A stretch of 43,291 bases of DNA from Gemmataceae bacterium (GCA_009691845.1 SIAJ01000045.1:1-43291), one strand, 5' to 3'. Positions 8,053 to 16,394 are shown, numbered from the stretch's first letter. Notes: generated by a model not told the origin, from the letters alone. A program made the numbers and translations.

Positions 8053-9741
8053 CTAGAAGAGTTTCACTCCCAACTCTGGGATGCCATCCGCGAGCTTTGC
8101 GAAGTAGCGAATCTCGGCCGCGAGTTCCTTACGGATGGTCGCCGCGTTGAACAAGCCGTTTCGTTGAGCGAGGTCCATGAAGAACTGCCCTTCAGATCGG
8201 CCTTCGAGCGGCGGCTTACACGAGCGATGCAGGGCCTGTGCGAGGCCGGCGTAGTTCACGTACACGCCTTCCTTTTCGCTGAAGGTAGTCGCGGGAAAGA
8301 CGTACTTGGCCAGCGCGGTTGCCGCGCCGTGGAAGATGTCCGTGACGGCCAGCATCAGGTCGTTGGGCTTTTCGGCGAACACGTTGAGCGTGCCCGGATC
8401 GGGATACCCGCCCGTCAGCAGCACCGCTTTTGCCTCGCCGCGTTTGGCGGACTCGATCGCCTTCGCGAGGGGAACGACTGAGCCTTCGAAGTGTCGAAGA
8501 ACCGCTTCCACGCCCAGCCGATTCGGGCACTTCTCGGCACGAATGGTGAATTTCACCGGCTGGATCGGTCGGCCGCGGCGATCCTTCGGGTAAGTGTCAT
8601 CCTCGCCGACCATCGGCACGTGGCCGAGCGCGAGCTTGACCTGTTGCGATTTTCCCTTCAACCACCTGGCCGCAAGATACGCCTCCTCCACCGTGAGAAA
8701 CGGCGAGAGGATTGCCCACACAGCACCGGGATGCAGACGAAGGTGCGTCTCGAAATCGTTGCGAAATTCCTGGGCTGCGTCCAGGTAAGGGATGGCCACG
8801 AGCTTGTCGCCACGACGGACGAGGGGGCGTGCAATCCGCTCGGTCGAATCGGCATGATGGTAGCCGTGCCGACCTTCGTCGCACATGAAGTAGCCCTGAG
8901 CCTGCGGGTTCTCGCGCGGCCGCAGGCGGAAGACGACGTCCTTGTTGGCGTCCACGTGGATCGAGCAACCCGTCGAACAGCGATTGCAAACGCTATCCGT
9001 GCTCTTCAAGTACCAAACGCGTTGCTTGTAGAGGAAATCCTTCGAACCCAGCGCGCCGACGGGACAAAGATCGACGACGTTGCCGGCGAGTTTGTTCTCC
9101 AGAGGTTCGCCAGGAAAAATGTCGATCTCGGAGTGATGCCCGCGACTCGATACCTGAAGCTCCGCCTGGCCCGAGACTTCACGAGTGAATCGGACACACC
9201 GCGTACACATGATGCAGCGGTCGGTGAACAGCGTGATCTTCGATGAAAGCTCGGGCTTGTTCGGCGGCTGGTTCTTTTCATCGACCAGGCGGGTCTCGCC
9301 GCGTCCATATTCAAAGGAGTAATCTTGCAGCTTGCACTCGCCGGCCTTGTCGCAAACCGGGCAGTCGAGCGGATGGTTCAGCAAGATGCCTTCGAGCGTA
9401 TCGGCCTGGGCCTTTTTGGCACGGTCGGCCGGCACGTACTTCGGATCGTAGGCGAGAGGCGGAACGCTCGTGTCCCGTTTGGCATAATCGCCCGTCACGA
9501 TGACCGTTCCGTCCTTGACGGGCGTCTGACAGCCCGGAAAGACCTTGGGAATCATCGTGACCTTGCCGTCCTTGAGATCGCCCATCTCAATGAGACACAT
9601 TCGGCAGGAAGCAACAACCGTGAGGGAAGGGTGATAGCAGTAATGCGGAACGTGGACGTCGGCACGCTCGGCCGCCTGAACGCAATTCAGGCGCTCGGTG
9701 CCGATGTCCACGGGTTTGTCGTTGATATAGACGGTTGCCAT
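8053..9741 (-). CDS. nuoG: NADH-quinone oxidoreductase subunit G (NuoG)
   Basis: Large iron-sulfur subunit of the complex I peripheral arm, 562 aa. Cluster ligands read in order: [2Fe-2S] N1b C35, C46, C49, C71; His-ligated [4Fe-4S] N5 H123, C127, C130, C136; [4Fe-4S] N4 C176, C179, C182, C226; and an N7-type motif C252-x2-C255-x3-C259-x27-C287. The molybdopterin-oxidoreductase-like C-terminal part is short compared with 700-900 aa homologues. The frame is open upstream to 9858, but ATG 9741 starts the ferredoxin fold (MATVYINDKPVDIG), and the longer version would overlap the lipoprotein gene. It lies 11 bp after that gene. Confidence 0.95.
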   Translation of the reverse strand: MATVYINDKPVDIGTERLNCVQAAERADVHVPHYCYHPSLTVVASCRMCLIEMGDLKDGKVTMIPKVFPGCQTPVKDGTVIVTGDYAKRDTSVPPLAYDPKYVPADRAKKAQADTLEGILLNHPLDCPVCDKAGECKLQDYSFEYGRGETRLVDEKNQPPNKPELSSKITLFTDRCIMCTRCVRFTREVSGQAELQVSSRGHHSEIDIFPGEPLENKLAGNVVDLCPVGALGSKDFLYKQRVWYLKSTDSVCNRCSTGCSIHVDANKDVVFRLRPRENPQAQGYFMCDEGRHGYHHADSTERIARPLVRRGDKLVAIPYLDAAQEFRNDFETHLRLHPGAVWAILSPFLTVEEAYLAARWLKGKSQQVKLALGHVPMVGEDDTYPKDRRGRPIQPVKFTIRAEKCPNRLGVEAVLRHFEGSVVPLAKAIESAKRGEAKAVLLTGGYPDPGTLNVFAEKPNDLMLAVTDIFHGAATALAKYVFPATTFSEKEGVYVNYAGLAQALHRSCKPPLEGRSEGQFFMDLAQRNGLFNAATIRKELAAEIRYFAKLADGIPELGVKLF

Positions 9742-9752
9742 TCGTTGCTCGT

Positions 9753-10193
9753 TTACTGCCGGGCCAGTCCTGCGAATTCTTGTGCTGTCACTCGTCGCGG
9801 CTCGGAATGCATCAGCACCCAGCCGCCCTGTGTCGGTGCGTTCTTGTCGTAGGCCCAAAGACCCTCGTCCTGAGGATTCGGAACCAGCACAATCAAACCT
9901 TCGCGAATCATTTGTGTCAGTTTCGGGTTGCCGCTCGGCTGGGAAATCTCCGCCCAGGTCTCTTGTGACGTCGGAACTCGGCCCATTGACAATTTGGCGT
10001 TGGTCATGAACAGGTGCAGATCATGAAGTTCGGCGGCTGTCACAGTTCGAGTGGCGGCACCTCGCACGGCTTGCACCGCACCTCCACTGCCGCCACCTTG
10101 GTCGCTGCTATTACTCTGCACCGGCTGGTCGCGATACTTTTTACACCCCGCCATCGCGAAACACGCGAGGGCGATCAGTACGATTCGTTTCAT
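9753..10193 (-). CDS. Lipoprotein of unknown function inside the nuo operon
   Basis: A 146-aa protein with a clear lipoprotein signal: MKRIVLIALACFAMAGCKK, lipobox AMAGC, predicted lipid-modified Cys at about residue 17. A low-complexity Gly/Ser linker follows, then a small domain with LHDLHLFMTNAKLSMGRVP and a C-terminal part reading WAYDKNAPTQGGWVLM and RRVTAQEFAGL. That end resembles the tail of planctomycete DUF1559-type proteins; this is from memory and weak. ATG 10193 is chosen over an upstream start because GGGAGAGG lies just upstream and the signal peptide begins there. It sits between nuoF and nuoG in the same direction and is presumably co-transcribed. I know of no complex I role for it; accessory or chance passenger are both possible. 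Confidence 0.85.
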   Translation of the reverse strand: MKRIVLIALACFAMAGCKKYRDQPVQSNSSDQGGGSGGAVQAVRGAATRTVTAAELHDLHLFMTNAKLSMGRVPTSQETWAEISQPSGNPKLTQMIREGLIVLVPNPQDEGLWAYDKNAPTQGGWVLMHSEPRRVTAQEFAGLARQ

Positions 10194-10248
10194 CGGACCT
10201 CTCCCTTTCAACGCTGGTGAAAAAGGTAATTCAACATCACATGATGGC

Positions 10249-11610
10249 TCAGTGTATTCCAACTAACGGCAATGACTTCACGACACTCCTTCGCCCGCTT
10301 TTGATCGCCTCCTCAAACTCGGATCGAAACTTTCGAATCAGTGTCTTCACCGGCCAGCCTGCTCCGTCGCTCAGCCCGCAAATCGTCGTGCCGGGGATGA
10401 TTCCCATTCGATCGGCGACGTCGATGAGAATATCGAGATCTTCACGCCGACCCTGGCCTTTTCGCATGCGATCCGTGATCTTCAACATCCAGCCCGTGCC
10501 CTCGCGACACGGCGTGCATTGGCCACAACTCTCGTGTGCAAAAAATTGGCAAACGTTGTGCAGCACGTCAATCATGCTGGTCTGATCGTCAACGACCGTG
10601 ACGGCCGCCGTGCCTAAACCGAGACAGCCCACGCGGCCAGGACCGTTGAAGTCCAGCGGAATGTCGTACTCGGTCAGATTGCTGTCCTTGATCTTCGCGT
10701 TCACATCGACGAAGCCCATGCTGATGCCGCCCGGGTTCACGGCCTTCGCCTTGCGACCCTTCCAAACGCCGCCGCCGTGCTTCTCGACGAGTTCACGCAT
10801 GGACACGCCCATCGGCAATTCCACGCACTTTGGTTCATTCACGTGGCCGGCAATCGTGTACAGCTTTGGGCCGTAGCTGCCCGCATCGCGTGGGTTCTTC
10901 GGATCGGGTGGCACGCCCATCGACTTGAACCAGTCGTTGCCGCGACGCATGATCTGAGTCACGCAGCAAAGTGTCTCGACGTTGTTCACGATCGTTGGCT
11001 TGCGGAAAGCACCCTCGATTGCAGGAAACGGCGGCTTGATGCGAGGCCAGGCTCGCTTGCCTTCGAGCGACTCGATTAGTCCCGTCTCTTCGCCACAGAT
11101 ATACGCCCCGGCTCCGCGATGCAGATAGACGTCCAAGTTGAAGCCGGTTCCTTGAATATTCTTGCCGAGCAACCCGTTCGCATAACACTCATCAATCGCT
11201 GCTTGAAGCACTCGGTACGCCGTGCCATATTCGTAACGAATATAGAAATATGCCCTCTCACACTTGATCGCATAACACGCCAGCATGATCCCTTCGAGAA
11301 CCTGATGCGGATCTTTCTCCATCAGGATGCGGTTGTTGTAAGTGCACGGCTCCGATTCATCCGCATTGATGCACAAATAGATCGGTCCCGGATGATCCTT
11401 CGGTAGGAAGGTCCACTTGAGCCCGCACGGGAAGCCAGCCCCGCCGCGGCCGCGCAGTCCGGAGTCCTTCACCTGATTCACTACTTCAACTGGCTTCTTG
11501 TCACGCAGCGCGGTCTCGAAGGTCGCGTAGCCGCCATCGCCGCGATAGCCTACCAGCCGATGGCTATCGGGTTTGTTGACGCGGGCCAGGAGTGTAGGTT
11601 CGAAGCTCAT
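10249..11610 (-). CDS. nuoF: NADH-quinone oxidoreductase subunit F (NuoF)
   Basis: NADH- and FMN-binding subunit of complex I, 453 aa, entry point of electrons. The glycine-rich nucleotide loop is GRGGAGFP (54-61), the FMN/NADH region includes NADESEPCTYNNR and GAGAYICGEETGLIES, and the [4Fe-4S] N3 ligands are C362, C365, C368 (SCGQCTPCREG) and C411 (TTICGL). Two ATGs are possible: 11625 and 11610. The inner one aligns with homologues (MSFEPTLLARVNKPDSH), so it is used; neither has a strong ribosome binding site. A 9-bp perfect hairpin stands between the nuoE stop and this gene. Confidence 0.95.
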   Translation of the reverse strand: MSFEPTLLARVNKPDSHRLVGYRGDGGYATFETALRDKKPVEVVNQVKDSGLRGRGGAGFPCGLKWTFLPKDHPGPIYLCINADESEPCTYNNRILMEKDPHQVLEGIMLACYAIKCERAYFYIRYEYGTAYRVLQAAIDECYANGLLGKNIQGTGFNLDVYLHRGAGAYICGEETGLIESLEGKRAWPRIKPPFPAIEGAFRKPTIVNNVETLCCVTQIMRRGNDWFKSMGVPPDPKNPRDAGSYGPKLYTIAGHVNEPKCVELPMGVSMRELVEKHGGGVWKGRKAKAVNPGGISMGFVDVNAKIKDSNLTEYDIPLDFNGPGRVGCLGLGTAAVTVVDDQTSMIDVLHNVCQFFAHESCGQCTPCREGTGWMLKITDRMRKGQGRREDLDILIDVADRMGIIPGTTICGLSDGAGWPVKTLIRKFRSEFEEAIKSGRRSVVKSLPLVGIH

Positions 11611-11629
11611 ATCTCTGCTATTCATTTTC

Positions 11630-11650
11630 GTGCGACCCGTTGGGTCGCAC
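11630..11650. repeat. Perfect hairpin between nuoE and nuoF
   Basis: GTGCGACCC (11630-11638) pairs perfectly with GGGTCGCAC (11642-11650) around GTT. It looks like a REP-type element found in Gemmata-like genomes (recognition from memory, not searched). It ends 5 nt before the outer possible nuoF start and could affect nuoF translation or nuoE message stability. No T-tract follows on the coding strand, so a terminator is unlikely. Confidence 0.7.
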
Positions 11651-11660
11651 GCTAAACGGT

Positions 11661-12143
11661 CTATCGGGATTTCAATTCGCCAATCAACGCGTCGGCGCGT
11701 TCATGCGTCACGTTCATTACATGCTCGTCGTTCACCAACACCGCCGGGGCACCTTCGCACGCCCCAATGCACTCTGCAAATTCCAGCGTGATCTTGCCAT
11801 CGCTCGTCGTGCCGCCAACCGGTACCCCTAGTTTCTTCGAGCAATGTTCCAGCAAATCGTCCGCCCCTCGCAATGCACATGCCAGCGTGCGGCACACCCA
11901 GAGACGCGTCTGGCCGAGCGTGTGCTCCGGTTCGCGAAAGAACTGGTAGAAGCTCATGGTGTCGTGCACTTCTGCGGGAGCCAAATCGAGCAGATCGGCG
12001 ATCTCGCGGATCGCCTCGTTTGGGACGCAGCGCAGTTCGTCGTGAACGATGTGCAAGGCCGGCAACGTCACCGCCTGCTTGCTGGGATAGCGTGGGATGT
12101 ACGCTTGGATGCGTTCTCGGATATCGTCTGAAAGAAACGCCAT
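11661..12143 (-). CDS. nuoE: NADH-quinone oxidoreductase subunit E (NuoE)
   Basis: Thioredoxin-fold [2Fe-2S] subunit (cluster N1a) of the NADH module, 160 aa. Ligands are C84 and C89 (VCRTLACA) and C125 and C129 (ECIGACEGAP), the CxxxxC...CxxxC pattern of the family. An upstream ATG at 12275 keeps the frame open but lies within nuoD; ATG 12143, 2 bp after the nuoD stop, starts the usual N-terminal helical domain (MAFLSDDIRERIQAYIPRYP). The lack of a close Shine-Dalgarno and the tight spacing suggest coupling to nuoD translation. Confidence 0.95.
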   Translation of the reverse strand: MAFLSDDIRERIQAYIPRYPSKQAVTLPALHIVHDELRCVPNEAIREIADLLDLAPAEVHDTMSFYQFFREPEHTLGQTRLWVCRTLACALRGADDLLEHCSKKLGVPVGGTTSDGKITLEFAECIGACEGAPAVLVNDEHVMNVTHERADALIGELKSR

Positions 12144-12145
12144 GG

Positions 12146-13375
12146 CTATCTGTCCAACTCCGCTGCAATGATGTTCAAACTTCCCAAGACGGCCGGCAGG
12201 TCGCCGATCGAATGTCCTTCCATCAAATGCGGGAAGATCGCAAAATGGATGAACGACGGCGGCCGAGTTCGGCACCGATAAGGCCTGCCCTCGCCATCAC
12301 TCACGATGTAGAACCCGAGTTCGCCGTTCGGGGCTTCTGTGGCCGCGTACAGTTCATTCACGGGCGGTTTCCAGCGGCGATTCCACATGAATAGCTCGAA
12401 GTGCTGAATGAGCCCTTCAATGCTGCGATAGGTTGCCGACTTATCTGGAATCGTCAGCTTGTCTTCAATATTGACATTAACGGGACCGGCCGGGATATTC
12501 TCGACCGCCTGCGAAATGATCCGAGCAGACTCACGCATCTCTTCCATGCGCACGAGATAGCGGGCCAGGCAATCGCCGTTCCTGGAACAAACGACATCGA
12601 ATTCTAAATCGCCATAGGCCAGGTACGGCTCGTCTTTTCGCAAATCGCGGGCCACACCGGATGCACGAGCAACCGGCCCGGCCGCACTGCGGTTGATGGC
12701 CTCTTCTTTGGACAGCACGCCAATGCCCTTGGTGCGATCCAGGAAGATCTTGTTGCGATTGAGTAGCCGACAGACGTCCGCGTGGGCCTTGGGGAAATCG
12801 ACCTTGATGAACGTGCGGACCATCGCGACCCAGTCGTCCTTCACATCGACCATCAATCCGCCTACGCGTGTGTAGCTGGGATGGAACCGCTGGCCCGACA
12901 TCGTCTCGAAGATGTCGTACACCTTCTCACGCATGTTGAACGCATACATGAAGGCGGTGATCCCGCCGAGATCGAGGGAGGCTGCTCCCACGCACAACAA
13001 GTGATCGCTGATGCGAGCCAGTTCAGCAATGATCGTGCGGATGTACTTGCACCGAGGTGTGATCTCGATGTCCATCAACTTTTCGACTGCATGATGCCAG
13101 GCAACTTCGTTGCAGATCGGCGAGATGTAATTCATGCGATCGACAATCGTCACATACTGATTGTAATCGAGGTCCTCGCCGAGCTTTTCGAATCCGGAAT
13201 GCAAATAACCAATATCTGGCACTGCCTTGACAATCGTCTCGCCATCGAGTGTGAGAATCAGTCGGAGCGTCGTATGCGTGGCCGGGTGCTGCGGACCAAA
13301 GTTCAGTGTGTAGAGAAATTCCTGCTCGGGAGATTCCTCGTCAACGGCGAACGGTAATGCAGGTGCCAGCGGCAT
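12146..13375 (-). CDS. nuoD: NADH-quinone oxidoreductase subunit D (NuoD)
   Basis: 49-kDa-type subunit of complex I, related to the [NiFe]-hydrogenase large subunit, forming the quinone site with NuoB. It is 409 aa, the normal length. Family signatures are NFGPQHPATHTTLRL near the N-terminus, with the quinone-site His in GPQHPATH, and DIGYLHSGFEKLGE, then the C-terminal DGEGRPYRCRTRPPSF. ATG 13375 is the only sensible start, yet its leader carries no Shine-Dalgarno; it is made of three copies of a TCCTGA-containing heptamer (13380-13400). Confidence 0.96.
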   Translation of the reverse strand: MPLAPALPFAVDEESPEQEFLYTLNFGPQHPATHTTLRLILTLDGETIVKAVPDIGYLHSGFEKLGEDLDYNQYVTIVDRMNYISPICNEVAWHHAVEKLMDIEITPRCKYIRTIIAELARISDHLLCVGAASLDLGGITAFMYAFNMREKVYDIFETMSGQRFHPSYTRVGGLMVDVKDDWVAMVRTFIKVDFPKAHADVCRLLNRNKIFLDRTKGIGVLSKEEAINRSAAGPVARASGVARDLRKDEPYLAYGDLEFDVVCSRNGDCLARYLVRMEEMRESARIISQAVENIPAGPVNVNIEDKLTIPDKSATYRSIEGLIQHFELFMWNRRWKPPVNELYAATEAPNGELGFYIVSDGEGRPYRCRTRPPSFIHFAIFPHLMEGHSIGDLPAVLGSLNIIAAELDR

Positions 13376-13379
13376 AGAG

Positions 13380-13400
13380 ATCAGGAGTCAGGAATCAGGA
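13380..13400. repeat. Three tandem heptamers in the nuoC-nuoD spacer
   Basis: The plus strand reads ATCAGGA, GTCAGGA, ATCAGGA in a row, filling most of the 28-bp nuoC-nuoD gap and ending 4 nt before the nuoD ATG. On the nuoD message the repeat is TCCTGAY, so there is no AGGAG-like sequence in front of nuoD. This looks like a microsatellite-type expansion; a change in copy number would alter spacing only, not a coding frame. Confidence 0.75.
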
Positions 13401-13403
13401 AAC

Positions 13404-13898
13404 TCAACCATCGGCTCGAATGTTCGGCTCGAAGTTATGTCGTTCGCCTCGACCACGCAACGGGTAATCCTTCCGCAGCGGAAAGGCAGCAAATCCTTCA
13501 GGCATTAGAATTCTTCGCAAGTCGGGATGGCCATCGAACACGATGCCGAACATATCGAACACTTCGCGTTCCATCCAGTCGGCACCCTTCCAGAGGGAAT
13601 AGGCCGACTCGAGCGTCGGCTCCGGGTCGTTCACCAATACCTTCACATACACGCGCTCGGCCGTCTCTGAATTCGCCAGGCAATACACCACGCCGTATCG
13701 ATCTGTCGCGTTCGGGTAGTGCAGATAATCGATTCCCGTAATATCCGCCAGAAAATCAAAACCTGCCTCATTCTTCAAGAGACTCAGGACATCGAGCAGT
13801 CGATCTGGGCTGACCACAAAACGGACGTTATCTCGGAATTCCTCGCGTATGGCGAAGTCTCCGAAGCGGTCCGCGAGTAGTTGCTGCGTGTTCGACAT
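13404..13898 (-). CDS. nuoC: NADH-quinone oxidoreductase subunit C (NuoC)
   Basis: 30-kDa-type subunit of the complex I peripheral arm, 164 aa, stand-alone and not fused to NuoD. The family motif is seen as WMEREVFDMFGIVFDGHPDL followed by RRILMPEGFAAFPLRKDYPL. It helps hold NuoD and NuoB and has no cofactor. ATG 13898 lies 3 bp after the nuoB stop. Confidence 0.96.
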   Translation of the reverse strand: MSNTQQLLADRFGDFAIREEFRDNVRFVVSPDRLLDVLSLLKNEAGFDFLADITGIDYLHYPNATDRYGVVYCLANSETAERVYVKVLVNDPEPTLESAYSLWKGADWMEREVFDMFGIVFDGHPDLRRILMPEGFAAFPLRKDYPLRGRGERHNFEPNIRADG

Positions 13899-13901
13899 CG
13901 A

Positions 13902-14483
13902 TTAATCTCGCTGCCGGGTTGCCGTGTTGAAGTCGCCTGGCACGACCATCGTTTGATCTAGTTCTAAGGTCTTGATCATGCTTGTCGGGCCTTCGTAGGT
14001 CGTACGGTCCGTGAATTCGCGGGCGTTCACGGTTCCCGTTGCCTGGATCTTCTCTTGCAAATCGATCACCGCTCGAATGAGTTGCTCGGGTCGCGGCGGG
14101 CAGCCGGGGACATAGACATCGACGGGCAGGAAGCGATCGATGCCCTGCACGACGGCATAGGTATCGAACACTCCGCCCGATGAGGCACACGCACCCATCG
14201 AGATGCACCATTTCGGCTCCGGCATCTGTAACCAAATCCGTTGCAGAACGGGGACCATCTTCATCGCCACCCGGCCAGCCACGAGCATGAGATCGCATTG
14301 TCGGGGGCTAAACCGCATGGCCTCGGAACCGAATCTCGCGATGTCGTAACGGCTCGAAGCCGTTGCCATCAGTTCGATCCCGCAGCAGGCCGTTGCAAAC
14401 GGCATCGGCCACAGGCTGTTTGCTCGCGCCAGATTCGCGACCCAGTCGAGTTTGGTAATCAGGAAGTCGGGCATCACCGCCAT
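13902..14483 (-). CDS. nuoB: NADH-quinone oxidoreductase subunit B (NuoB)
   Basis: PSST-type subunit carrying cluster N2, the last Fe-S centre before quinone, 193 aa. Cluster ligands are C33 and C34 (tandem Cys in TACCGIELM), C99 ([10 protein letters not shown]) and C128 ([11 protein letters not shown]). Two starts are possible: ATG 14483 (GGGGG about 7 nt upstream) and ATG 14474, which overlaps the nuoA stop as TGATG. The first is used because of its binding site. A C-terminal extension of about 35 residues after the core is typical of some phyla. Confidence 0.96.
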   Translation of the reverse strand: MAVMPDFLITKLDWVANLARANSLWPMPFATACCGIELMATASSRYDIARFGSEAMRFSPRQCDLMLVAGRVAMKMVPVLQRIWLQMPEPKWCISMGACASSGGVFDTYAVVQGIDRFLPVDVYVPGCPPRPEQLIRAVIDLQEKIQATGTVNAREFTDRTTYEGPTSMIKTLELDQTMVVPGDFNTATRQRD

Positions 14484-14923
14484 TCGAAGACCCCCTTCCG
14501 CCAGGCGTACACGTAGCCCACGGCGAGCGAGACGAGAAATACGAGCACTTCCCAGAAGACCAGCCGGCCGAAGTTCTCATGCCAGGCCGGGCTGGCAGCA
14601 TCGGAATAAGCGACGACGGCCCAGGGGTACAGAAACAGGAGTTCGACGTCAAACACCAGGAAGAGAATCGCGATCAGGTAGAATTTGACATCGAACTGCA
14701 TCCGGGCGCTGCCGATCGGGTCCATGCCAGATTCGTAGGGCATCAATTTGACCGCCGTTGCCGAAAAAGGCTTCAGGCCCAGGCGATGAAACAGTTGAGA
14801 GGAGAAGAGCGTGCCGAGCACGAACGCGACGAGCAAGCCAAGAAACAAGAAGATCGGGTAGTAGTCCGCCAACTGAAAGGCGGACTCGACCCCAGCAGAC
14901 GTTCGAACGGCATCTGCGAACAA
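14474..14923 (-). CDS. nuoA: NADH-quinone oxidoreductase subunit A (NuoA), first gene of the operon
   Basis: Three-helix membrane subunit at the junction of the two complex I arms, 149 aa. The conserved segment [20 protein letters not shown] and the acidic helix [16 protein letters not shown] identify it. The start is TTG 14923: GGAAGG lies about 7 nt upstream and no ATG precedes the first helix. It is the promoter-proximal gene of the whole operon; the 319-bp divergent region upstream contains a CRP/FNR-like palindrome 28 bp from this start and a terminator-like hairpin about 55 bp from it. Confidence 0.94.
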   Translation of the reverse strand: MFADAVRTSAGVESAFQLADYYPIFLFLGLLVAFVLGTLFSSQLFHRLGLKPFSATAVKLMPYESGMDPIGSARMQFDVKFYLIAILFLVFDVELLFLYPWAVVAYSDAASPAWHENFGRLVFWEVLVFLVSLAVGYVYAWRKGVFEWR

Positions 14924-14950
14924 CGTGCGCCCTTCCGGAGAGTGCGACTT

Positions 14951-14966
14951 TGTGATTTATTTCACT
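14951..14966. promoter_or_regulatory. CRP/FNR-like palindrome upstream of nuoA
   Basis: TGTGA-TTTATT-TCACT differs at one position from the CRP-family consensus TGTGA-N6-TCACA. It lies 28 bp upstream of the nuoA start in the divergent region. About one such match is expected by chance in a window this size, so only its location makes it notable. Confidence 0.35.
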
Positions 14967-14977
14967 AAGTCGAGCAT

Positions 14978-15004
14978 AAAAGAACCTCGACCACATGGCC
15001 GAGG
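14978..15004 (-). terminator. Terminator-like hairpin in the nuo leader
   Basis: Read on the minus strand, CCTCGGCC-ATGT-GGTCGAGG forms an 8-bp stem with one G-U pair and is followed by TTCTTTT. No minus-strand gene lies upstream to be terminated, so it may be an attenuator of the nuo operon if the promoter is further upstream (a TATCAT box is at 15027-15022), or it may block antisense entry. Confidence 0.4.
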
Positions 15005-15242
15005 CCCGCCGAACGGTGTTTATGATAGGTAACGCACGAATTCCGTCCAGAATCCTTCCAATTCAGTTACCTTTTGGTCGTCTGAAATTATCTCTACAGG
15101 AAGACAGGCTGGTGGAGGTATGTCCCAAGCTGTCCCACCCAGAAAAGATACGCTGGGCTTTCGAAGTCCGACTGCCCTCTTCCTCTGACGAATGTTCTTG
15201 AGTAGGATAAGTGATTCCCAGTTAGCTTTTGGAGTCTAACCG

Positions 15243-16394
15243 ATGAGCGCAACAGCCATCCTGGCCCTCGCTTCCCTGTTGGGGGCTCCCGCGCCGGACA
15301 CGACTGGCAACACGGATCCCAAGCTGGCTCAGCTAGTCCATCAACTCGGGGCCAAGTCGTATCGCGCTCGCGAGGATGCCGCTCGCAACCTGCTCAAGCG
15401 CGGTGCCGGCGCGGTAGCCGCCCTTTCGGACGGCATCAAGGACATCGATCCGGAAGTCAGCGAGCGTTGCCGGCAACTGCTGCCCCAGGCTGCCGCACTC
15501 GATCGTAACGAAAAACTTGCAGCTCTAACCAAGGATCCTTCAGTCCCGCCGCCCAAGGGCCTGGCCGGCCTGGAACGATTCTTGAAGATCACCGGGGATA
15601 ACAAGGGATCCCGCGAACTTTACGCGGAACTGCTTTCCATTCACCATCGCACGCTCGAAGCGGCCGAGGAAGATCCGAAGAAAGCCACCGAGCAGTTCCG
15701 GCAATTCTGCGATGACGCGTACAACAAATGGCGAGCAGGTATCAACGCCGGCCGTTATTCCTATGACACGATGTTCGCAACCCGTGCGGATATTACCTTC
15801 TTCCTATTCGTAGCAGCCGACGCGCGAATTCGTAAGAACAATGCAGCCGTTGGCAATGCCTCGATCTTGCTCAATGGCAACCAGATCAACAATGCGATTT
15901 CCGAGAAGGACGGCACGCCTGCGATGCGAAAGATCTTCCTCGATTGGCTTGAAAATGAGACACAGGTGAATTTTCAGCAACGGGGTTTCGCGATCGCAGC
16001 GCTGGCCGATCTCAAAGAGGCGCGACCGATTGCCTTGAAGTTGCTCGAACGAAAAGAACAGCAGTCCTATGGCAAAGCGCAAATCTTGATCGCGTTGCTC
16101 AAACTCGGCACCAAAGAGGACATCGCGAAGCTCGTGCCTCTGATGGAAGATAAAACCGTGATCAACAGGGTGAACTTGGGCAACGGGAAGCCCTTAACGG
16201 TTCAGATTCGAGATGTGGCCATGGGTGTCGCCTTGCAGCTTGGGGGACAGAAACCCGTCGATTTCGGATTCGATAATCGCTTTGCGGCTGGGGCGAGCAC
16301 TTCGTACCTCTACTACGGCTTCCCGGACGACAAGACTCGCGATGAGGCCATTTCGAAATGGAAAGAGTGGATTGCGAAGAACCTGAAGAAGTAG
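15243..16394 (+). CDS. Exported HEAT-like repeat protein, tandem paralogue 1
   Basis: 383 aa. The N-terminus MSATAILALASLLGAPAPD has a short hydrophobic core and is probably an export signal, though it lacks a strong n-region. The first 75 residues form two or more HEAT-like helices (QLGAKSYRAREDAARNLLK then PEVSERCRQLLP). More HEAT-like helices lie at about 230-290 (RGFAIAALADLKEARPIALK, SYGKAQILIALLKLG). The C-terminus ends KWKEWIAKNLKK. ATG 15243 has GGAG about 8 nt upstream. The next gene (16436) is a clear paralogue of the same length and layout. No enzyme motif is seen; HEAT-like repeats usually bind proteins. Function unknown; the family seems typical of Gemmataceae (inference). Confidence 0.85.
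   Translation: MSATAILALASLLGAPAPDTTGNTDPKLAQLVHQLGAKSYRAREDAARNLLKRGAGAVAALSDGIKDIDPEVSERCRQLLPQAAALDRNEKLAALTKDPSVPPPKGLAGLERFLKITGDNKGSRELYAELLSIHHRTLEAAEEDPKKATEQFRQFCDDAYNKWRAGINAGRYSYDTMFATRADITFFLFVAADARIRKNNAAVGNASILLNGNQINNAISEKDGTPAMRKIFLDWLENETQVNFQQRGFAIAALADLKEARPIALKLLERKEQQSYGKAQILIALLKLGTKEDIAKLVPLMEDKTVINRVNLGNGKPLTVQIRDVAMGVALQLGGQKPVDFGFDNRFAAGASTSYLYYGFPDDKTRDEAISKWKEWIAKNLKK

Larger units (their letters stand above)
14924..15242. other. Divergent intergenic region between nuoA and the HEAT-like pair
   Basis: This 319-bp region has no supported gene. It should hold promoters for the nuo operon (minus) and for the gene at 15243 (plus). Besides the palindrome and hairpin listed separately I see a possible -10 box TATCAT at 15027-15022 (minus) and a GGAG about 8 nt before the ATG at 15243. 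I could not assign a confident -35 box on either strand. Confidence 0.6.

Noticed and set aside
15005..15242. Promoter of the HEAT-like pair
   Set aside because: TTGAGT near 15198 has no convincing -10 box at the right distance; not enough to call.
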